64,000 nucleotides of DNA from Adiantum capillus-veneris (Eukaryota > Streptophyta > Polypodiopsida > Polypodiales > Pteridaceae), in assembly GCA_014529385.2 (NCBI GenBank), contig CM043960.1:77273910-77337909 (forward strand). Reading direction: 5' to 3'. Positions 58,125-64,000 of this stretch are shown piece by piece. Made by a program: the position numbers and the translations under genes. The notes under the pieces were generated by a model. It had not been told where the DNA came from, searched no databases, and saw only the letters and a program-made list of their open reading frames with translations. Numbering within the stretch: the stretch's first letter is position 1; every line of letters begins with the position of its first letter.

Positions 58125-60200
58125 CTACAAGAGCTTGTGGAGCATAAGCTCTCTCTCTCTCACATATCCCTTGTTATAGTAACATTCCTCGGTCCCATGG
58201 TTTGTCCATTTTTGTTCAATAGCACACCACTTGGGCTGTTTAGCCTGGGGTTTGGCGTACAAGTTGATCTTTTTTAGCACTTCATCTACGAGCTGTTCCT
58301 GGTTTACCGCTATTTCTCCTTTCAGTGTTGTCTTGGAGGACTTACTCCCACTTTGCTGTGAAGATGAATCGTCATCAAGGTCCTTGAACTCCCCTTCTTT
58401 GTAGACCGCACAATTGTCCACCAGGTATAGAGCTTCCTTGGTTAACTCATTCAACGTCGTGCTCCTCTTCATATGGAAGTCTTTCTGGAGATCTGCATTC
58501 CTTAGTCCTTGGATGAATATCAGCATAAGTCTAGACTGAGTTGGCAGTTCTTTAACAGGACAAAACTTAACATATCTCTTTAGTCTTAGGGATGCCTTCC
58601 GTACAGATTCTCCATCTTTTTGTTTGAATTTATGGATTTGTGAGACGGTATTATGAGCTATTCCCCTTTGTGATAATTCCTCAATAAACTCGTCAAACAC
58701 TTCCTCCATCGACTCAAAGTCTCTACGCTCCACAGAGTCAAACCAAGTTGTCGCATCATCCTCTAGGGTTAGTCCAAACCCTGCGAATTAAGTAGGAAAG
58801 TCTAACACTTCTTCGGCTCTAATCACACGCACAAAGGCTGCTACATGATCTCTTGGGTCTCTGTTTCCTGTGTATTTCCTGTTTACCCATTTTTGCAATT
58901 GAGAAGGTCTAATTCTACGATGGTCTACAAATCTCATCATTGGATCACCCCTTCCAAGTCTATACCCCTCCTCAGGCCTTCTGTAATAGCCTGGTTCCTC
59001 ACCCAACGGTGCTCCTAAGCCATAATTTCTAACAGTTCTTGCTGGAGGTGGTCCTTCTCTTCGAACACGTTCCATGGGTGCTCCTCCAAGCTCGGTCGAC
59101 CCTTGTGTCTTTGGCTTACTCTCTGCTTGATACATTGAATAGTGTGGGGGTTCTTGCAAATCTCTGATCCCTCGTGCAGCTGGATAACCATCTCGGTTTC
59201 GGTCTGGTTCCATTGTTGCACTTTGTCAAAGCCATGCCTGCAATGATGGCTGGTTTGCTGGTTAGTCTTGGTTGTTGAATGCTTGCGGTCTGGTGGAATG
59301 TGTTGTAGCGTCATACTCATCTGAGAATGGATTCATTGACTTGCTTGGGGTGTGGGCGGCTCTCGGCATTTCCTCAGGGGCATATGCTGATGCTCCTGGA
59401 CCTGTTGCTCTTTCTACTTCCTCTGGGAGAATACGTTGGTATTCTCGCCCATATCTATCAACAAAAACTATGCCCTTCCTCGTAGCAGTTTCATAAGAGA
59501 ATAAGTAAAGAACCTTGTCTTTTCTTAGTTCGTCTACGTATGGTTCTTTACTGTGAAAGTAAGAGACAATACCCTCGCTCTCGTGTTTGTAGATTCCCAC
59601 ATTCTCGTTATAAGTTGGAACCCTGATTGTTTTCTTATTGTACATGAAAATAGCTCCATGCCAATCAATGTTTGGTGGCGGCTCTTGAGTTTCTGAAACC
59701 ATTTTCCCTTTAGCCACATTGTCTCCATATTTGTTGTAATCTTCAGGGTTGCTAACTATTAAATAGTGGTTCCCCTTTTCATCTCGGAATCTATCTCCAT
59801 CATCATACACGCGGATTATCTCCAATCTTTGTGCTGGCCTTTCTTCAATACAAATGCACTTACGACCTCGACAGTCAGAATAGACTAGGGCTCCTCTTGA
59901 GTTTGTCCCCTCTAAGAAGATCACCGTAAGCCTGGAATCATTCAAAGGATATTGGGAGGTGCTTCCTCCTCACATAGGTCCATCATAGGTGAAACCTCCT
60001 GGCTATTGGCTCCCCATCATGAAGAAAGATTTGTCTGACAAAGTGTCAGTATCACTACCTTCCTCAATAATCGGTGCTAGCGGATCTAACCTTGCCTGAG
60101 TTACACTCTCTTCGGTGGACACTACGCTAACTTGGTCACTTGCCACTTTCTGGTCTCTAACAATATATCTTCCTGATCTTAAATTCATCAAACTTATCAA
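58125..60200 (-). pseudogene. Giant element gag with long N-terminal extension (ORF1-like)
   Basis: One frame from ATG 60200 (MISLMNLRSGRYI) to 58125, with five stops: 60003 TAG, 59970 TGA, 59262 TAA, 59226 TGA, 58788 TAA. Each is one C-to-T change from CAG, CGA or CAA. Gag proper begins around ATG 59213 (MEPDRNRDGYPAARG) and includes RPSQLQKWVNRKYTGNRDPR, HVAAFVRVIRAEEVLDFPT, a Trp-containing core, and KFKQKDGESVRKASLRLKRY (retrotrans_gag fold). The ~330-codon region before it (TVIFLEGTNSRGALVYSDCR, IRVYDDGDRFRDEKGNHYLI, RKGIVFVDRYGREYQRILPE) is unknown to me. Ogre-type elements have a separate ORF1 in this position; here the same frame runs into gag, so it may be a gag extension or an ORF1 ended by the TAA at 59262. 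Confidence 0.8.
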
Positions 60201-61997
60201 TGCAACTTATCACAAGTTTAACCACTAACCTGGCAATGGATCAGTTTCTGCACAACGTCTTGCTTTGTTGCTGAATATACATGTACATGAGAGTTTTAAT
60301 TTTGGCAATTGAACCAACGCATTTATCTGCTAGAGGTTATCTTAGTAATGATTGGTATAACTGGAGAGTTAATCTCAACCACTACTATATTGTATACACT
60401 GTTGATGTTCCGGATTAGGTTGCTAATCTTAAACAGTACCTTTCCCTGATGTTGGCCAACTTACGCGAAAAAGCTTGAATTCAGTCTTTGCTTTGTCAAA
60501 TGGGCAACCAAGGTCCAAATTTACCTCTGAAAGAAGTTTTGGAACCCTTAAGCCAAATAGAACCTCACTGTCTAGGCCAGGTCAAATTTTCTATGTAGTA
60601 TGCTCCAATAGACATACTACGCGTAGGATGTCCCTTGCTGCATTTTGCCTGGATTTCTGCATTGTGGTTTCCCCTTGTTGTGCTGAGCTTACAGCTGTTT
60701 TGACTTTTTGATTTGGACTTCTAGAAGCTGGTCAATGAGTCAGAAATCTATTCCGACGGCCTGGTGATGGTGTTGATTAGTCTAATCAACTCCAAATTGG
60801 ACCAAAATTGACTAGCAGGCTTGCCTTAGGCTATATAACACCTCACAATGCTCAAAGTCAAATCATGGCTTCATTTTCTTGCATTAGACATCCTACGCGT
60901 AGGATGTCTTTTTCATCATAATGGCCTTAAACTCAAAACTTAAGCTCTCCTTGAGCTGCTGATCACCTTGGTATACTCAGATTTCAATTTGGAGTCCCAA
61001 ATCACTCAGAAGACATCCTACGCGTAGGATGTCTTTTTGGCCTGTTTGACCCCAGATTTGTTCCACAGCTTCCTCTTGATTTCAGTATCCCAGTGGTCTG
61101 CTTAGATCTTGATTTGGATGTCAAAAGTCTCAAACTTCAACTGTTTTTGCTTTTTCACTCAAAAGTGCTAAAGTCCACTTTGAACCCAATTTTCTTACCC
61201 GAATGAGGTGAAACCCCTTTCAGTCACTCAATATATCATGCAAGACACACTCATGCAGCCATCTTAAGGTTTTGGTTTCAAGTTGATGCTTTTGCACTAA
61301 TTGGGTAGGATGTCTAGTAATTTCAGTCTATCTGGCCTTATCCTGTCAAGAGATGGCCAAATTTCCACTTTCCAGTTGAAATTAGGGTAAACCCTACCTT
61401 CAGAACACACTGGTCAACTCAAAATCCCAAAATTCCTCCCAGGTTGGCCTGTAGACATCCTACGCGTAGGATGTCTCCTAGCTTAAAATTAAAGTTTTTT
61501 TTGACAGGAATGCTGTTGATGCTCTGTAGGCCTATCAAAAACACTCACAGTATTCTTTGGACTTCAATTAGGCTTTCAACGATAGTTTTGCGTCTTTTAC
61601 AAACTTCTAATGATTCTACCAAGCAAGTATACATGCATGAAATGCTCTAGATCTGAATCATGATGTTCTACTTACTCTACTCCTACCTACCATGAAGAAA
61701 TGGTGATAATGGTGTTTTTGGTTGCTTTTTTGGCCTCTCCGGACTCTCAAGCTCTCTTCACACCGCTTCTCCCACTCCCACTCCTACTCTAGAACTCGAC
61801 TACTACCTAAAAACTTCCTAAGTCTACCTCCTCTACCTAAGTTGAAGGATCTAGGCCAGACACACGCTTCCCAGATTCCCTCTAAGACCTAGAGAGTCCT
61901 CCACCCTCTGATCCTATCTAAATGTAAAGCGAGACTCTTGGCAAGCCAAAAATCCCAATCCTCAAGGATTAGTCTCGATCACCTACCTAAGGTTTTC
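60201..61997 (-). other. Giant element leader (5' untranslated region)
   Basis: About 1.8 kb between primer site and first gag-frame ATG, without coding potential apart from chance frames. The palindrome set is the only visible structure. Confidence 0.6.
60610..61476. repeat. Four copies of the 24-26-bp palindrome in the 5' leader
   Basis: The same core ACATCCTACGCGTAGGATGT occurs at 60886-60909, 61011-61034 and 61453-61476, with a two-mismatch copy at 60610-60633 and a half-site GTAGGATGTCT at about 61305-61315. The copies are flanked by TTTTTCATC-like sequence as in the 3' spacer. They lie between the primer site and the first ATG of the giant element. Confidence 0.92.
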
Positions 61998-62015
61998 GTC
62001 CCCGACAGTGGCGCC
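61998..62015 (-). promoter_or_regulatory. Giant element primer-binding site
   Basis: The minus strand reads TGGCGCCACTGTCGGGGA two bases inside the LTR. It is close to the TGGCGCCGTTGCCGGGG site of plant Tat/Athila elements. Confidence 0.88.
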
Positions 62016-62017
62016 AA

Positions 62018-62142
62018 TGTTGGACGGGTACGCCGCGACGGACGTCAGCACAGCCAGAACTCACCTAACAAGTAATGTCAGCTAAGGACGAAGCTCGACC
62101 CGCGGGCGCGTGGAAGCAAGCATAAGGTGTCAACCTACACTC
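62018..62142 (-). repeat. Truncated 5' LTR of the giant element
   Basis: 125 bp match the left LTR (TGTTGGACGGGTACGCCG to CAACCTACACTC), then similarity stops at a microsatellite. Only the end adjoining the primer site (U5 side) is left; the promoter-bearing part is gone. It spans the chromovirus target site without interruption. Confidence 0.9.
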
Positions 62143-62169
62143 CCTTCCCCTATTTCTCTCTCTCTTTCC

Positions 62170-62201
<32 letters not shown>

Positions 62202-62243
62202 TTGTGTCTTTAAAAGAGAGAGAGAGAGAGAGGGGGGGGGGGG

Positions 62244-62294
<51 letters not shown>

Positions 62295-62375
62295 CACATG
62301 CATAAACAAAAACACATACACAGACACACATGCATAAACAAAGAATGCATACACACACACATTGAGTGAGAGAGA

Positions 62376-62438
<63 letters not shown>

Positions 62439-62441
62439 AGG

Positions 62442-62481
<40 letters not shown>

Positions 62482-62596
62482 AAGAGAGGAGAAAACAAAG
62501 AGAAAGAGAAAGAGGGAGAGAGAGAGAGAGAGAGAGAGAAAAACCAAAGAGAGAGAGAGGGGGAGAAAACAAAAAGAGTGAGGTAAGGGGAGAAAA

Positions 62597-62650
<54 letters not shown>
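62143..62650 (+). repeat. Compound GA/CT/AC microsatellite field
   Basis: CT runs (62156-62180), (AC)n at about 62181-62200, GA runs at 62213-62290 with an internal run of about 14 G, AC-rich sequence to 62360, then GA runs with AAAC interruptions to 62650. Long Leu-Ser and Arg-Glu open frames on both strands are artefacts. Confidence 0.95.
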
Positions 62651-62653
<3 letters not shown>

Positions 62654-62758
62654 AAGTAGAAAAAATACAAAATGAAATGTTATATTAAGATTTAGGGTTA
62701 GGTTAGATTTAAAATTACATTTAAAATTAGGTTAGATTAAGATCTAAAATTAAGTTAG

Positions 62759-63154
62759 TGTTACGGCATGAGTCGCACATGTGGTCCTGCGGAGGTCTGG
62801 ACATTGCGGATCAGGAGTCATGCGGTATGTGGCAGCCGTGGTGGCAGTTCTTCACAGGATATCATAGGACAGGGGGAGTGTGTGCACCGTTCCCGATTTG
62901 TGCTAGAGCAACGGTTGTATATGGGGGGCATACCTGTCTTTTGATGTAACCAACCAACCTTTATGTTATCCATGACATCTGCTGTTGTAACTCTATGTCC
63001 AAATTACATATGAATGAAGCAAGAGGTGTTCTGTGCCTGTGTACTGTGTATTGTCTTCTCTCCCATTTCTATGTGTTTCATGTTCACATAATGTAGTTTG
63101 CGGGTAATCATTCCCGTAATGCCTATTGCTCCTGTGCGGGCAATAGCCATTACA
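62759..63154 (+). repeat. 5' LTR of a third gypsy element
   Basis: It starts TGTTACGGCATGAGTCGC, ends GCAATAGCCATTACA (TG...CA, 396 bp) and is followed at once by TCTGGCGACCACGATGCG, a primer-site-like sequence, and then a gypsy gag. The partner LTR would lie beyond the window, so the left end rests on the TG and the spacing to the primer site. The 63-codon frame at 62758-62949 is inside the LTR. Confidence 0.7.
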
Positions 63155-63172
63155 TCTGGCGACCACGATGCG
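63155..63172 (+). promoter_or_regulatory. Primer-binding site of the third gypsy element
   Basis: TCTGGCGACCACGATGCG abuts the LTR end; the cognate tRNA was not identified. Confidence 0.6.
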
Positions 63173-63198
63173 TGATGGACGACCTGCGATGAATATGC

Positions 63199-64000
63199 AT
63201 GTGCACTAGGTCGCAGGGTCTGCCTGACCCTGTGGTTCCAATTGTAGGAAGACGTCGGAGGAGAGGCGGTTCAGATGAATTTGTTTTTTCTTCACCGCGG
63301 GTTGAGGAATTTGTATCTCCATCACCAATCCTGGTGCGTGGTAGGAGGTTGCGGCGAGCGAGGCGTACTCCATGCAGTCAGTCATGTCCTCCTGTCGTAC
63401 ATTCACCCTCACCCACACAGGTTGCTCCACCGCCGTCTCCGGTAAGCAGTCCGGGGTGTCTCCACCACTGTCCCCACCTCCTAGTGCTCGTCACCTTTTT
63501 TTGGGAGGAAGTACAGTTGGGCAAGGGGTAATGGCTCATCCTCAGATTAAGTATAGTTGGTTTCGAGGTCTTTCGAGAGAAGACCCTGATGCACATTTGC
63601 GCCAATTCAATAAAGCTTATGTATTGAATCATCCTGGGGTGGTGATTCCTCTCCATCAACAATCAGTGTTTGAATCTACACTCTCGAGGAAAGCTGTGAA
63701 ATGGTTGTCTGAATACCGTGATGATCATTTTCAGACGTATGTCGACGGATCCAGAGGGTTTCTACGAAGGTTTAGAACAGAAAAGACAGTCCCTCAACAT
63801 TTGGAAAAGCTTCGAACGTTGTGGTAGAAGTCATTGCTAGTGGAGGATTACGCTGTAAAATTTTGGATGCTTTTGCAGAGGGTACCTCAGGCACAAAGGC
63901 CGGAAGCAGAAGTGCTGAATGATTATTTTTTGCGGGGCCTCAACAAGGATCTCCGAACTGCTATGGCGACAGTGGATAAGGTAACTACTCCACTGGATAA
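63199..64000 (+). pseudogene. Ty3/gypsy gag, 5' part (runs off the window)
   Basis: An N-terminal frame from about 63199 gives CTRSQGLPDPVVPIVGRRRR and a Pro/Ser-rich segment; a shift near 63470 leads to the gag core. That reads YSWFRGLSREDPDAHLRQFN, FESTLSRKAVKWLSEY and SRGFLRRFRTEKTVPQHLE, the retrotrans_gag pattern. A TAG at about 63826 breaks it, after which the same frame continues with VEDYAVKFWMLLQRVPQAQR and LNDYFLRGLNKDLRTAM to the window end. Protease and beyond are outside. The sequence is not close to gag of the chromovirus or the giant element. Confidence 0.82.

Larger units (their letters stand above)
29142..62142 (-). mobile_element. Giant Ty3/gypsy element with extra ORFs, carrying two nested insertions
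   Basis: Minus-strand orientation is shown by a poly-C tract (polypurine on the minus strand) directly beside the left LTR and a primer site TGGCGCCACTGTCGGGGAC beside the right LTR. Without the chromovirus (in the left LTR) and copia-2 (in pol), the interior is about 17.8 kb and the LTR about 0.93 kb. Order: leader with palindromes, extended gag, two zinc knuckles, protease, RT, RNase H, two HHCC modules, integrase, ORF with a second protease-like domain, palindrome spacer, ~1,156-codon extra ORF, polypurine tract, LTR. Size, primer site and extra ORFs recall the Tat/Ogre group, but the arrangement matches none that I know. The 5' LTR is truncated, so the copy has lost its promoter, and all reading frames are interrupted. 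Confidence 0.85.

Noticed and set aside
62690-62745. Interstitial telomere (TTTAGGG) repeats
   Set aside because: Only one TTTAGGG followed by irregular TTAGG/TTAGATT words; no array.

Overview
This window is retrotransposon-derived plant DNA. I found no convincing host protein gene. The evidence is several plant-type Ty1/copia and Ty3/gypsy LTR elements, initiator-Met-tRNA-type primer sites (TGGTATCAGAGC), a chromodomain gypsy element, a tRNA-derived SINE and long (CT)n tracts. The density of nesting suggests a large, repeat-rich land-plant genome. A fern or other non-flowering plant is possible but is only a guess; nothing here fixes the species.

Layout. 1-9.4 kb: old, mostly unrecognisable DNA with a copia integrase remnant (1.2-1.85 kb), a weak RuvX/YqgF-like fragment (3.8-4.07 kb) and three ~320-bp tandem units that each contain a foldback (6.64-7.45 kb). 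8.3-15.5 kb: a decayed minus-strand gypsy pol, split by a complete but degenerate plus-strand copia element (copia-1, 9416-14567, TSD CAAAG). 15.5-19.1 kb: no genes, two local tandem duplications. 19132-28836: a complete LTR element (TSD TCATT, PBS, perfect polypurine tract) with 1-kb LTRs and no coding capacity, i.e. a LARD-type non-autonomous element. It contains a SINE with its own target duplication, long CT tracts and a 134-bp/677-bp higher-order repeat.

29142-62142: a giant minus-strand gypsy element (about 17.8 kb internal once insertions are removed). Two younger elements sit in it. A nearly intact chromovirus (29221-38128) lies in its 3' LTR, and copia-2 (47858-53095, TSD AGAAT) lies in its pol. 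The second LTR of the giant element (62018-62142) preserves the empty site of the chromovirus insertion. 62.14-62.65 kb is a GA/CT/CA microsatellite field that replaces the rest of the 5' LTR. 62759-64000 is the start of another plus-strand gypsy element (LTR, PBS, gag).

The giant element is the most interesting object. In its own 5'->3' order it has: LTR; PBS; a leader with four copies of a perfect palindrome; a gag whose frame extends ~330 codons upstream of the usual gag region; two zinc knuckles with unusual spacing; protease; RT-RNase H; two consecutive HHCC modules before the integrase core; a +1-frame ORF carrying a second retropepsin-like domain downstream of integrase; a spacer with four more copies of the same palindrome; a long extra ORF (about 1,156 codons, coiled coil, no envelope character); a stem-loop; a polypurine tract; and the 3' LTR. 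Most of its in-frame stops can be read as C-to-T (or complementary) transitions, as expected of methylated, silenced DNA. Coordinates, LTR ends and motifs were read by eye; family names rest on motif recognition, not database searches.
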